Part shown: in pieces, positions 22,926-34,889 of the stretch | How positions within the stretch are numbered: the stretch's first letter is position 1 | Layout: each line of letters begins with the position of its first letter | Assembly (NCBI RefSeq): GCF_963678635.1 | Contig: NC_087063.1 | Span: 66,268,471-66,332,470, forward strand | Reading direction: 5' to 3' | Source of the DNA: Symsagittifera roscoffensis | Taxonomy: Eukaryota; Xenacoelomorpha; Acoela; Convolutidae | Length of the DNA stretch: 64,000 nucleotides | The notes under the pieces: generated by a model | Told to the model about the DNA's origin: nothing | The model's input: the letters and a program-made list of their open reading frames with translations, nothing else | Databases searched by the model: none | Position numbers and translations under genes: made by a program

Positions 22926-23718
22926 CTTTCTTGGCAAGAGGGGATCCGTTCGGACCTATCTTTGGTTTCGGTCCCTTTCTTTTGGATGTTGTTTTTACTG
23001 AATTTTTGGGCGCAGTTATTTCTCCAGGTTCTGGCTCCCCCGCTGAACCAGTAATCATGCTCAAAATTTCAGCGGCAGTCAAATCATCTCCTTCGGATTT
23101 GCTCTGGGGGGCTGTACAATTTGGGTCATCTGTTGGTACTAGCGGCTCTCGACTGGAATTAGACTCCGAAGCTTCATGCTCGTCCTCGTGTGAAGACTTT
23201 TCTTCTTCGGTTTTGCTCGGTGGTGCAGACAAGTCGAGTGGCAAATTTTCATTTATCGAAAGTGAGCCGCTGTTCTCCAGTAGCGTTGATTCGTCAATAT
23301 TTTTTGATTCTTCGACTTCTTGCGTTGTTGAGTCCGTTTTTGTTGTAAGATCGAGAGGTTGGGGGAGATCTACTGCTAGTCCATCTTGCAAAGGTACAGA
23401 TTGCTCTACCGATATTGGTCCTTTCGCTTGTTGTACCATTTTTAACATCATAGGCCGATCGACTGTATTTTTTCGTTTTCTCCCCCGTCTTTTTGGACTT
23501 TTGCTGTCTTTGATCTTCCCCAATTTTGAGGAACAGGGGCTCTCAAAAACTGGGTTACTAATTGCAACCGATCCCACGCATTCCTTTTGGGTATCGTTTT
23601 TGATAATCATCAAGTTTTCCGCAAATGTCGGATAATCTTGAACATTTTTCACGAACGATTTGTTTAATTTCAGGGTAAATATTATTTCCAAATTGTCATC
23701 TGGTTGCGTAATTTCCAT
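22926..23718 (-). CDS. C2H2 zinc-finger protein, exon 1 (CtBP-motif and basic regions)
   Basis: First coding exon, start ATG at 23718 (an upstream in-frame TTG at 23739 is not needed; a TAA lies just above it). With exon 2 it gives 414 aa. Visible parts: basic RRGRKRK (AT-hook-like, about residue 80); PQPLDLTT at about residue 125; LPLDLSAPP at about residue 160; acidic/serine stretch; DLTAAEILSM; basic KRKGPKPKIG near the exon end. PLDLS-type peptides are the classic binding motif for the CtBP corepressor, so a nuclear repressor role is inferred. The low-complexity composition agrees with a regulatory protein. No TATA box or clear promoter was found upstream of 23718. Confidence 0.82.
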
Positions 23719-23739
23719 CTTTTCGACAAGAAGTGACAA

Positions 23740-25870
23740 GACAAATTAAATTGTAGAGCGAAAACTTATTTTGAAATGGTTCAAAAATTCACTTTTGAAA
23801 CTTAAGCTAATGTGAAAAATTAAGTCACTGAGCGATGAAAAATCAGAAGAATATTTCAACGCTCGCTTTAACATGCACTAAATTGTTTCCTTGGTAGAAT
23901 TAAAATGTAACCAATTTAGTTTTCACAAAAAATCATGCGACTTGTTTTTGCGTTCAATTCTTTTTTATCAACTTATTGTGCGTGCGCTGTTAACATATCG
24001 ACCAAAGAGTGTGAATTACAAATTTCTCAAAGGAGCATTCAGCAAAAATATTGAACAAAACAAAGATTGCGTTAATCACGGAATGTCAAAATAACAACGC
24101 GCTTTGCAAGTTTCGCTAATCAATCGATATAAAAATCTGAAACTAAACTTCTTATCGTTTACTCCGCATTTATTGAATGAAATTAGAAGTGCTGCGCAGC
24201 TTGAATTTTTCGCGTTAAAAAATATATCATAGGATATTTGCTCATTGTATCAAAGTATAAATAATAGCGCTACCAATCGAAGGAGCTAGCTAAAGTACCT
24301 TATTTGGGGCGGGGAATCTATCATTGAATCCAATTCGTTTCAAGTTTTTCAACAGATGCGAAGTCTTCTTCAGTTGGGATTGAACTTCATGGTTGCGAAA
24401 CTTCGGGACCCAATCCGATAATTTTAGGATTTTGTAAGGCGCTCATCGCTTTAAATGTCTTGTTTTTATTGCATAAATTTAGCCAAGGTACGAAATATCT
24501 CAAGAAGAAAATCAAATCCCAAACCTTTTTTCTCCATCTACCATCAACGAGGAATGCGATATGGGAAAGGATATAAAAAGTATTTTTTACCACAAAACGT
24601 TTCAAAAGAAATGTGTTCTATCAAAACGAAACGTGGGCGGAAATTTATTGACACAGAACATTATTTCTGTGGTAGGCCAACAAGCCGCTGGGTCAACCAA
24701 CCCAAAATACACTTACCATTCCAAGAAGCCAAAAATTAATATTATTATGCAACACAACAACAGATTTGTCACTGTTGTGATGCAATTGTTACATAATTAT
24801 TATTTAGTTTACGTGATTTAATTTCGGCTTCAAGATATGGCGGTTTGTAGATGTGGTTTGCTGAATATCCGCCATAGTTTCAGATAAAATAAGGTTTTAC
24901 TTTTAAGTCATGAATCACAAGAAAACAGTGACGTGTCACAACCAAGCACCCACGTAGCCCATTCTTTTTGTTCCGGCAGACAAAAATCCTCTAAAAGAAC
25001 AAAACACACTTCAAAAAGATCGAGGGCGCATGGCGTGGAGCGCAAATCAGTGGCTTGGTCAATTTTAGTGTGAGAAATAACCTGAGCTTTCGGCTACCTG
25101 GGATGAACCGTTCCCCAAATTGATTTAGGGGGGGGGGGGGGGGGGGGGGGGTAAAACACCGGTTTTTCATAAATTATTTTGAGGTCAGAATACATTGATC
25201 TAATTAAAAAAAACCGAAAAAATATTGCAATCGAAAACTAATTGCAAAATAAAGCAATTGAGATCCAGCGAGCTTTCGTTTTTTCTACTTCGTTAATCAA
25301 TGTACTTTTTCAGTTCGGCAATTTTATTTTTGAGAAAGTTGTATTCTTCCAATCTCTATGATCCCGGGTTGACCAAAAATGCTAGTCTTCAGCTTTCATA
25401 TATGGAAAAGGCTAATCAAACACTTTTCATGCTGTTCGATTAGTACAAATAATTACATGAATGAATTTTATGAGGATTTAAATACTTCCGATTTGACCAA
25501 CTTGGGATAAGTAACGCGAGAAATTTTTAGTTATAAAAGGCCTCACAGGCACTTTAATCCGGCTCAAAAATCATTCACATTTTAACTGATGCAAGCTATT
25601 TGGTTGATTTTATCTGCTAGTAGAAGCAAAATTTATCGTTTTGCATATTAAATTTTCCTCTCAAAAATAGATCTGAGAAAAAAATTACGTTTTGTTCATC
25701 GTTTTTAATATGGAACACTGATTTATAGAAGTTGAAGGGCGTTGAACATTCGCCTCGGTCCGAGCAGTTTTTTTATTATTCATACTTTTTTATGGTCTCA
25801 CATTGAACCTTCTGTAAACCTTGATCCTTCTCTAAGGAGCGATTTTTTAAAATTCTCAGAAAAAGGGTTG
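23740..25870. other. 5' flank of zinc-finger gene; no further gene recognised
   Basis: AT-rich intergenic DNA. A plus-strand frame at 24455-24739 is rich in basic residues but has no family resemblance and no splice context. The homopolymer at 25128-25151 lies here. Confidence 0.5.
25128..25151 (+). repeat. Run of 24 G
   Basis: Uninterrupted G run following TTGATTTA. The preceding bases resemble the GGATTTAGGGGG end of the CAGGGGCGG MITE family, so it may be an expanded MITE terminus. It could form a G-quadruplex. Its exact length is error-prone in any assembly. Confidence 0.9.
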
Positions 25871-27060
25871 TCCTAATTTTTGCCGGTGTATAAGGTTTTT
25901 TTGTGACCGGTTTCCAACGAGCAGGCGTCGATCGTAACCAGATTTCTTTCGAATTGCGTATGTGTCGTCTTTCATCTAGCTTTATCTTACTTCATAAAAT
26001 AACATTTTAAAAATAAAATAACATTTCAAAAAAATGTAAGCTTTTCAGATAATTTAGACTAATTTTTCTAATTCACAATAAAATCAGTTATCTGTAAAGC
26101 GGAAATTTGAATATTAGGTATTGATAGTTTATTTTCAACTTTGTTTTACAGTGAGAACCTTTACATTTCAAAATTTTAGAAGGATCTCCCTCACCAGCAG
26201 ATTTAGGGAAGGGGGGGTTCCCCCTCCTTGGGGATTCGACCCCCTGCCGACCCAAAGTCTCTCCACTTTGTACTATTTTGAGATATCAATTTTTGGCTGA
26301 CGAACTCTAAAATTTCTCGGAGAAAAAGGTCGACAAATTTTACGAACTTTTTTTGAAAATCCGCCCCCTCCTGAAAATCTTAGATCCATCTCTGTTCTCC
26401 TTGACACTAAAAATTACGCTAAAAACGCTCCTCATTTTAAGTTCAAGGTTCTTGCAGCAATCGCAGATAAAGATTTGTTGTTGAGCATCAGGTCCATATG
26501 TCGTTTTTGTTCCGAATTTCGGTACGAAAGTAACGGAATATTTGTGTTCGGGGTGGATTTTTTTTTCTTCAGACAAATTTCGACTTTTTAACTAGCCATT
26601 TTTGACGGAATTTTTTTTATATCATTCAAAAGATATTGTTGTCCTGAGCTTAAACTTGAAAGATATTTCACCTGTGCTCATTTTTTGTAGAGTTATGAGG
26701 GTTTAAAGATAGCCATTTTGGTCATTTTGAGCAATTTGGGACAATTAACGCGCGATATAATTCGCACTATTAACGCGTAAGCGGAGATTTAATCCGTCTT
26801 ATAAATCGTTCCAAATTGGTTGAATGAAGCTTATTTGCCATAATTGATTTGTTACAAGGAACGAAATCTCTCTTTTTGTACTTTAGATGGCGTGTGGGGG
26901 GATGATTTTCATAAAAAATTTCAAATTTTAGAAAAAAAAAATTTCATTTTATTTTATTTCATTTAATTTTTTTATGCTATTACTGCTGCTCCATAAACCT
27001 TAAAAGGCAGTCGGAACATTCAGGGCTTCGCCCTGATACGAGCAGTCTTGTTTGAACTTT
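25870..27060. repeat. Duplicated segment A (copy 1)
   Basis: Matches 48918-50085 nearly base for base, starting at CCTAATTTTTGCCGGTGTATAAGG and ending near TCGGAACATTCAGGG. Contents: a CAGGGGCGG-type MITE remnant at about 26200-26395, then a module with TTAACGCGCGATATAATTCGC and GCGTAAGCGGAGATTTAATCC near 26737-26795. A frame at 26576-26340 is shared by the copies but has no recognised domain. Confidence 0.85.
26200..26395. mobile_element. hAT-like MITE remnant (CAGGGGCGG family)
   Basis: CAGCAGATTTAGGGAAGGGGGG, then GGGGATTCGACCCCCTG and TATCAATTTTTGGC, ending near CTTAGATCCATCTCTG. Internally deleted (no GGCGCC block). It is carried inside duplicated segment A; its twin is at about 49245-49440. 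Confidence 0.6.
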
Positions 27061-29890
27061 CAAATTAGAATTTAAGAAAAACTGAGTGTTTTGGCAGTAC
27101 CTGAGTTATTTTTTCTTTTTACAATTAAATATGGATATCTTTGACCGTGCTCGAAGCTGTCATTGGCCCTTGAAAATGGGGAATAACTTTGTATTCGGGT
27201 GTGTTTTAGTTTTTTCTTTTTTGGTTTCCACGCAAAATCAGCTAACGGAAATAATCATCGGAGTTGTTTGAGTAATATATCATATTAAAGCCCTTTCCGT
27301 TGTGATTCGAACAACGTTAAAAAATTTGAAAAAAGTTATTGCAGTGTCAAGAAAAACCGGTTTGAAAATTTTTTTGTTCGTCGAATTTCGAGAGAGTGAG
27401 CAGGCTTACATTAGCCTATCTATGCTTAATTTAAGCCCTGAAAATTTAGTTTTTTTTAGATAAGAAGTTTTTTTTTTAGTTTTTAGTTTCATCTTAGGAA
27501 TCAAAAACTCCAAAAAATTGGAAATTTTTTTTCGAAAAACTAAAAAAATATATATTTTTTGTTTTGATTTTTTTGTTTTTCTGGTTAATTGTATTTGTTT
27601 TCCAATTTGCATAATTTTCAATGACTGACAAAAATGCCTGAGCTCTACTTTTTTTCTCAGATTCCTATATAACATCACGCCGAATAAACGACACTAATTT
27701 GAAAAATCTAAAATTTTTTAATTTTTTAAGACTGGTCGGAACATTCTGTGCTACTTGCACAGTAACCAGCTATCCTTGTTTTGAGTTTGTGCTCGAACTA
27801 TCCCTTGTCTTCAGTACTCAGTCAAGCACTGACCCTGTGCTCAATTTTAAAACTGGAAACTTTAATTGGGCGTCTTCTCACAAAAAGAGCTCGTTCAATG
27901 CCAACTTTGTTTAATTTAAAGTCATAGATGACGTTTTTTTTCAGTTTACCGATTTCTAGAAATTAAATGAATAATTTCTGATAAAAAAATAGTTTATAAT
28001 TTGTAACAACATTTGCGAGCAAATAACTTGCATATCACATCAAACTAAAGTATCCGCTATTCTCCATTCAGATGCTGACACGGAGGTGAAGCGGAGTCTT
28101 GCACCACTTGCAAGATAACACAAACATAAAAAACAAAAGTAAAAAATTGGAAAATATACAAAAACTAAGACAACCAAAACTTTAGTAAGTCTTGAAGAAT
28201 TTTGCCCAAAACTTTAGTTGTTTCTCTACTAAAATAATTGAGAAGAGTGATTTTTTTGAGATAATGGATTTTTTCCAGAGACATTTTAACAACCGGTTTT
28301 TTAAATTGAACTTTTCATCTCAGGGTAGCGTAATTTTCGAGAAAAAACATAAATTTTCTCAAGAACGGTCAAACCTTAAATTTCTGAAATCCCTAATTTT
28401 TCCTGCTAAATTTTCTGTTGTTTTCATTGAAAGCACAACATCCGACTTGGGAGATTAGTTTTTCAGAAAAATCAAAAATATTCAAAAAACGGTCAAAAAA
28501 TCACATTTTTGAGTATACAGAGGTCATATTTTTGTGTAGCCGCTTACACAGGGTAGTTTTTCAAATCCGTTACATTCATTGAAACAGGATTTTTAAACAA
28601 ACATGCCAAACACGATATTTGATTTTTAAATTAGCAATAGAACTAAATTTACGGAGCGGAAACACAGTCTGCAATCTTCGAGCAGACACAAGTTGAGCCA
28701 AAAAAAACTTTTAAAAGTTTCAAGTCCCCCTGAAACTACAATGAGCGACACGTACTTCTACGATGATACTTATTTACTACAGCACAAGAAAAATCAGTGA
28801 TGTGGCAACTAAGCCCACAAAACTTCAGCAGATAGACGAAATTCTGACAAATCAATTTTCACAGGAAAATTTTTTTTTTCAATTGCATTTATACTGAAAA
28901 AAACAAGGTCCGATCGGCATCGAATCTCGAACTTTAGGGTCAAAAGGCGACGTCGTTATCTCTCGGTCAAGTGCGAAAGAACCCGGAGGTTGCAGAATTG
29001 TAATAAACAAGACAATTGCTTTTGCAAGTGTAAAAAATTAGTTACATTTAAATATTAGAAATAATTTTTGAACCAACTTTTCAACCATTAATAAACACTT
29101 CTGTGACTGGTGTCGCCGAAATATAAAACGATTGTTAAATTGATAATTGAAACACTTGATATTTGTGTTTAGGACAGAATTTTATTGTTTGTTTTGTGAG
29201 TATTTTTGCTTTTTTGGGTGAACAGAAGGAGTTAACTGAAAGTCATTATAGAAAACGACAGTATTTTTTTTAACATCAAAAAAAAAATGTGCGGATTTTT
29301 GATTTTATTTAAACTTACTAATAAATTATTAATCAGTTCTTAAAAAAAGAAAAAGTTTGTGGGATAAAATTTAAAAAAAATTATGTCTTGTAGCAAAATT
29401 CAAAACTCTGAGCTCAAATTCAAATGACCTGCGATTGGCCTTGTGAAAAGTCAAGTGACATGGGATTGGTGTTTGCAAAGTTGCAGTAAACATAGTAATA
29501 TAAGCGCGTTTGCGGCAATTGAACACTGCTCAAGAATCATTCAAAATAAAATTGAGATTTAGTTTTATGACACGTAACTAGAGACTGAGTGAACAATTTT
29601 TTACACTTTGAAAAAAAACTAATTTAATAAACTTGGAATTTTTTTTAAAACAATCAATTGAAAGATAAATAATTTTTGAAATTTTTTAAAAGGCGTTGGA
29701 AACTCAAAAATTTGTTCTGATAATCTCGTCAAACTTTACAAACTGAGTTTTTTTGTGCTCTCACTGCCATCAATTTAAGAAAATACTATCAGTCTTACTG
29801 ATTGAAATATGTTCGGTTAATCTTAATGAGTTGCTTGCGTTTTTTCTCTGGCTTAAAACTTTTCCTCTGGCTTTAATTATACCATTTGAA
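27060..29890. other. No gene recognised
   Basis: Very AT-rich DNA. A few 60-90 residue frames (27406-27678 minus, 27699-27914 plus, 28192-28458 plus) are lysine/phenylalanine-rich, as expected of AT-rich noncoding DNA, and show no domain. Confidence 0.5.
28905..28990 (-). other. tRNA-like fragment, possibly a SINE head
   Basis: Read on the minus strand: CTTGACCGAGAGATAACGAC resembles an A box (TGGCCGAGNGGTTAAG of Ser/Leu-type tRNAs), and AGTTCGAGATTCGA, about 30 bp on, resembles a B box. No complete cloverleaf can be drawn, so it is not called a tRNA gene. A similar sequence lies at 55755-55815. Confidence 0.3.
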
Positions 29891-29891
29891 G

Positions 29892-30235
29892 CAGGGGCGG
29901 ATTTAGGGGGGGAGGCGGACGCCTTTTCCCCTCAGGGATTCGACCCGTTGCCGACCCAAAGGGTCCCCCCCTTTGGTACTTTTTAAGAAATCCATTTTTG
30001 GCAGACCGACCCTAAAATGTTCTAAAGGTTGCTTCGGCGCCAATATATACTAACTTTGAGGGGAGCGCGCCAAAAAAAACGCGATTTTTTTGTCAAAGTT
30101 TATCGAAAAGTGCCTAAACGTCTTTATAGTAGTGCTTTAGGAGAGCTCGGAAAATCAATTTGCTCGACCTAAAAAAAAGAAAGGTCGTCAAATTTTCGAA
30201 AATCCGACTTTTTTGAAAATCCGACCCCCTCCTCA
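29892..30235. mobile_element. hAT-like MITE, CAGGGGCGG family, missing the far end
   Basis: Starts CAGGGGCGGATTTAGGGG at 29892 with the full body: GGGATTCGACCCGTTG, GGGTCCCCCC, GGCGCCAATATATACTAA near 30037, and GAGAGCTCGGAAAATC near 30140. The right terminal repeat is not recognisable after CCTCCTCAAC. No coding capacity. Confidence 0.75.
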
Positions 30236-30239
30236 ACAG

Positions 30240-31090
30240 GAAGCGCTTTCACAAAGAGTGCCAATCACCCACAAACTTCATTGAATCGTTTCTCTCTCGA
30301 TCACGGTGCCTTCTTAATGTTTCGACTTTCAAAATTGAGTACAATGAAAACCCTCGACCTAAGAAGATTATCCAAGACTTGGGTTTGAGTTGAGCAGAAA
30401 CTTGAAACATATTTGCATCATGGTCAAAATTTATCAAAAATTTGGTCGAAAAAAAAACAAAACTTACTTCAAACACGGACAAAACATAGCCGAATTTGGT
30501 CGAGCACCTTCCAATTTTTTCACAAATGTTTCATTAATTTTTTCAATTTCAAATCTTGAGCTATATACTTGGTGCTCAACAAAACATCTTCATCTGAGAA
30601 GAGTGCAAAACCATTATATTTACTTGAATAGAGTTTTTAACTGAATTGACGAGTTCTAGGGGAGCTCATTCAAGATTTAGAAAAAAAATGTTTCGACAGT
30701 TAGAAGTAGATAGATTTGTTTCTCACTTTTTTCTCGCACAGGATTTGCCGTTGTCAAAAGAGAAATCCTAAGTTAACAGTTTTTGATCTGAACTATTTTA
30801 GGTTCTGTTGTAAACTGTTTTTTTTAGGTTCTTTGTATTTTGGAGAACTTTGAAAACTTTTCTTAGGATATTGAAAAATAAATTAATTTACATCAGACAA
30901 TTTGCAGCGCAGAATAGATTTCAATTTTAAAATTATCTTTCATTTTTTGACTTCTTTTCTTTGGTGTCTATGATCTCGCATAAAATTTCTATACTGCAAT
31001 TTCTTGGGAAAATTTAAAATTTCTATGTCATGTTGGTGTCACAAAAAACTCTCCAGTGATTTTAGTTAAATGGAATTTAAGTTTGATGGC
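30240..31090. other. No gene recognised
   Basis: AT-rich DNA. The plus and minus frames near 30249-30644 overlap each other and show no domain. Confidence 0.5.
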
Positions 31091-31845
31091 TCCAAAACAG
31101 CGAAGAAGGTCAAAGAAAAGAAGCATGTTGCGGATTCCACGACAAACATGATTTTGGACTGTTACGGAGTCCGCTTACAATGCACGGAATGCATATTCTG
31201 GCCTCGTAATGGGGCACATGCATAATTTTTGTCGAGAAGGTTGGGGTTTATCCAGCTTCAGTGGAGCTAAACCAAACACATTTTTTTTCGGCCGAGAAAA
31301 TCAAAACATCCGAGTTCTGCTGGAACGCTCACAATACACAAAAAATTGTTCCAGATGATCGAAACACAAAATTTTTTGTTCGAAAAGAAATAAAATCGAA
31401 AAGAAAATTTCAATTTTTCCAACTCTAAGCACAAATCTTCTCAACTTTTTCATGAAAAAAGCATAATAAAAAATAATGGACGCCTCTTCAAAATATAATT
31501 AAAATTTTGAAAAGTCAACTTGTTCGAGTTCAAAAAAAACATCATAGGGAAAATATCTTGATTGAATTGATAGGAACAAAATATTTAAACAGCTTTTATA
31601 GGCTTCCGAGATTAGCGTGTTTGCTGTGGTATCCAATAAAGACCAAAAAGAAAGCCTCATATTGCAAATCAGATTATATATCGGATCTTGTTAACTATTT
31701 CCCCCCTGTGGTACCTTGTAACCAATCTCCCCCAATAAAGAAAGAATTGAACAATTAAGGAAATACGAATTTATTACCTTGTAACGAATCCCCACTCCCG
31801 CTATTGGAATGAGGGGGGTGAAATTTTAAAATTTCCTTTATATAT

Positions 31846-32056
31846 ATATGTCGTAAAGCACGCGCTTCACGCTTCGGACGAGGCGCTCCCAGGAGCCGCC
31901 ATGATGGGGTGCGCCTGGCGGGTTAATTTTCCAAGCATCACCTTTGTGTGCAAAAATGGTCGGAGCCATGCCATTCCAGCTCTTGATGCAGGCAATTAAT
32001 TCATTTTCCGCACCAACGAAGTTCGTGCCGTTATCCGACCAGATCGTGCTTGGTGT
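31846..32056 (-). pseudogene. BEL/Pao integrase core fragment, frame intact
   Basis: The minus strand reads without interruption through about 68 codons: a TIWSDNGTNFVGAENEL block (containing the second catalytic Asp), then WKINPPGAPHHGGSWERLV, followed by RSVKRVLYD. This is a textbook BEL/Pao integrase stretch, better preserved and more GC-rich than the relics at 0.4-4.3 kb, so it is from a different and younger copy. There is no start, and flanking DNA is unrelated, so it is a fragment. It lies in the 730-bp block present in only one of two duplicate segments. Confidence 0.88.
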
Positions 32057-32927
32057 ACAGCAACAGCTGTTTGACGCATGTTAGCTGGTAAATTTTGAGT
32101 ATGATCAGAAATAGATTTTTTGGAAATTTTTTTCTACCTTGATTCGGTCATTTTGTCAGAGTTTTTCTCTACGATCGAAATTAAACAAGTTCAAAATCCT
32201 GTATAAGGACAACTCCTTGAATGTTCTGACTGCTTCTGAAATACAATGTTCCGTATTCACTTTATATGCCATTAAAATGTCGTTGCTGACAAAATTATCC
32301 AATGAAATACAATAAGTATATGTAATGGTTAATTTATATCATGATTAACAGTCGTTTGGCGCAACCGGGACAACTGGGAAAAAATGACTGATTAAGGAAA
32401 AAGGTCAAGGGTAAAAGCTGGGAAAATTGACCATAGTTTCATATGCTTCTCAAAAGTTTCCCAATTTATTTGTAGGAGTATAAACCTGAGACAAAGCTCG
32501 TCAAAAGTGACATTTGATTGCACATTTTCAAATATGCGACAACTTGCACCAGGCAAAAAATCGGAATTTTTGTGTTTCCAGTCCCCCAAAAAAGCTAACG
32601 TCGATTTTTATCTCGATTGAAGCTTGCCAAATCAGCTCCCTCTAAGCCCGCGCCTAAGTAAAAGTATTCGAATAATAAAGAAAGCAATACAAAAAGTATC
32701 GTTGAAGCAATGACATTCATATTATTCTAAAACAGCTGCAATAATGTGCAGTTCAATTGGGAACAGATTGTGATAATATTAAGATGAAAGTTAAACAGTC
32801 TAGCTCTCTGAGCAAATTCAGCTTTTATTGCTAAATCCAATTTACGATTATTTTAACCGACCGACTCTTTTTCATCAAATATTGAGTTTTGAGGAATTCG
32901 GGCTAAGTTTCAAGAGCAATGTTTGGT

Positions 32928-33312
32928 TCAAAAGCGATGATTTTTCTTCTGCCCTGTCATGGATAAAACAAAAACTGTTTAAAAATAGCCGATGTTCCAT
33001 ATAATAAACAAGGCCGTGAAAATATAGCGAGAAACGACGTCAATGTCTCGTCCTTAGGCTGTAAAAGCTTCCAGACTTCTGGCAGCTATGCCTTTCTTCT
33101 GATTTTGACGTCTATTATTTTTTAATACAGCGCCCGTGGCGTCTTCGGGGTCGGTATTACTGATTTTAATGTGCACGCGGGTTCTCTCTTTGAGTATATG
33201 GGGTTCGTCTCCATTGTATGAGACGATGGTGATTTCGATGATAGTACAGACAGTGAAGAAGAAATTGACGATTAAGTAGACGTCTATGATTTTGAGGTCA
33301 CTTCCAGAAGGG
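32928..33312 (-). pseudogene. Decayed copy of the receptor's last exon (TM3 to TM4)
   Basis: Near-copy of 36790-36400. It begins at PSGSDLKIIDVYLIV (start of TM3) and keeps the whole TM3-TM4 loop and TM4. Two stops break it: TAA at 33056-33054, where the functional exon has CAA just before GRDIDVV, and TAA at 32981-32979 inside TM4. It lacks the acceptor and the TM2 end. Upstream of PSGSDLK the sequence stutters (GGATTTTGAGGTCACTT twice) and then joins DNA homologous to receptor intron 1. It therefore cannot serve as an alternative exon. Confidence 0.9.
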
Positions 33313-33329
33313 ATTTTGAGGTCACTTTC

Positions 33330-34560
33330 AAAAAATACAGGTAGATCTGAAAAACAATCTCTTCCCACTGCTCGATTGTTCAAGAATCTCCAGCCCTTAA
33401 ATTAAACTAGCGTTTTTCTCCGCAAATTTGGAATAAGTCAGTTTTTGTTCATAGATGTTCATTCATATTTCATGAATGCAACAGCTGTTTGATTTGGAGT
33501 TTTCTAGCGTACATAAACTCATCGCAAAAGTACTGAATAATTGAAAATGCGGGGGAAAATTAAGAATTCCGAAGAGCAACAATGCCAAAATCATCAATTT
33601 TTGACACTGATAAACAATTTTTCAATTTCGGCACTGTTGTACTTCAGCCCTAATGTACTGCGTCAAAACGAGGATTCAATTAGAAATTACGAAACCGTAA
33701 ACAGTTCTTATTCGATCAGTGCTTTGTACAGAAAACCGAACAAAAAACAAAATAGACAGTATGTATCATGAATCATCTCCATGTGGCCTGGCGGTGAGCG
33801 TCATTTGCGTATATCTTTGTTCCACGGCTTTAACTGCTAAATATTTTCATCAGCTTTTTGTGCTTCGGCTCTGGCAAGCTCAAAACATGAATCATCACGA
33901 CTGCTTTTTTGGCTTTTTTGACCCAATGAACTTTATATTTTTGCCCTGAGTTCATTAGCTTTCTATAGTCAAGCATGGTTTTGCTTTTTGCTCAGCTATT
34001 TAATTTTTGTTCCCGATTTTCGAAAACCCGGTTCTGATTGGCTGATTTTCATTTTCCTTCCGTAAAAATTTTCAGCCCTATAACTTTTAAATAAATTTAT
34101 TTATCGGTGCGTATTTATAGTTCCCAAAAGGAAAAATCAGCCTCATAGCTCCCAAAATAAACAAAACAGTTGGATAAGTGCCAAATTTTTTTTAAAAAGT
34201 CGAAAAGCAATTTAGCCGAGTCTCGTTTAAGGGTAGCCGGCAAAGGCGATAAAGGGCTCTAAAATTATTTTAGAGTGCTACCCTCTGTTGGCAAGCTTGC
34301 AACACGATGGCGCACCTGCGGCGGTCACTAATGTGCAGCTTAGGTTTATGCTGTTTGATCAGTAAAGAATCAATCCATAAATTCGTTGGCTCAAATTTCA
34401 ACCAAATCACGACTGAAAAGTTTTTTAAATGACTTATCTTTCATCCCTTTGTGATAACTATTTGTGGTACCCGTTTTCAAGTGTTGAAACAAAAACGCGA
34501 TCAAATTCTAGGCTCTAGTAACTTTGTAAAAACTATTGAAAAAAGTGCTCTAGTTGATGA
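33330..34560. repeat. Duplicated segment C, copy 1 (receptor intron-1 DNA)
   Basis: Collinear with 41938-43510: AAAATACAGGTAGATCT / AAAATACAAGTCGATCT, AAGAATCTCCAGCC, TTTTTGTTCATAGA, GAGCGTCATTTGCGTATAT, CTTCGGCT-TGGCAAGCTC, and TCTAGTTGATGAAACTTCTAG / CTAGTTAATGAAACTCCTAG. The two copies sit in the same relative order to the receptor's last exon, so B and C together are one duplicated receptor interval. Confidence 0.82.
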
Positions 34561-34889
34561 AACTTCTAGTTTGCTTTCAGAAGTGGTTTCACAGCAAACA
34601 ACGTATCTTGTTAAGTATCCCCCCCCCTATCGTATCTCGTAACGAAACAATCGAACAGTTAAGCATATACGAATTTTGTAGCTTGTCAACTATTTCCATT
34701 TTACGGATTTTGCTTTCAGTTGCGGATTCCGCAACAGCTCAAATTAACTATACACATCTTATTGTGTGATTGTGGATTCCACAAACTGTTCAGTAATCCG
34801 CAAATACTGTTGCGGATTCCTTCCGCAAATTGGCCTATTTTTGGAGCAATTTTGAGCGCTACTATCTTTTAGGTGTTTGTTTGTGGAAT

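Larger units (their letters stand above)
31095..33312. repeat. Duplicated segment B, copy 1 (receptor 3' flank and last-exon relic)
   Basis: Two blocks, 31095-31517 and 32248-33312, are collinear with 34890-35312 and 35313-36790. Copy 1 carries about 730 bp (31518-32247) that copy 2 lacks, including a BEL/Pao integrase fragment. Copy 2 carries a 399-bp MITE that copy 1 lacks. Shared landmarks: AACAGCGAAGAAG near 31097/34893, CTCTTCAAAATATAATTAAAA, ATGTCGTTGCTGACAAAAT, AACTTGCACCAGGCAAAAAATC. Confidence 0.88.

Noticed and set aside
22919-23635. 238-codon plus-strand frame opposite zinc-finger exon 1
   Set aside because: Shadow of the Ser/Glu/Lys-rich real exon on the minus strand; no domain and no splice context.
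25128-25151. Poly-G run as a functional terminator or regulatory quadruplex
   Set aside because: No gene context; more likely an expanded MITE end or a sequencing-length artefact.
32928-33312. Mutually exclusive alternative last exon of the receptor
   Set aside because: It has two in-frame stops, lacks the acceptor and the end of TM2, and is fused to intron DNA.
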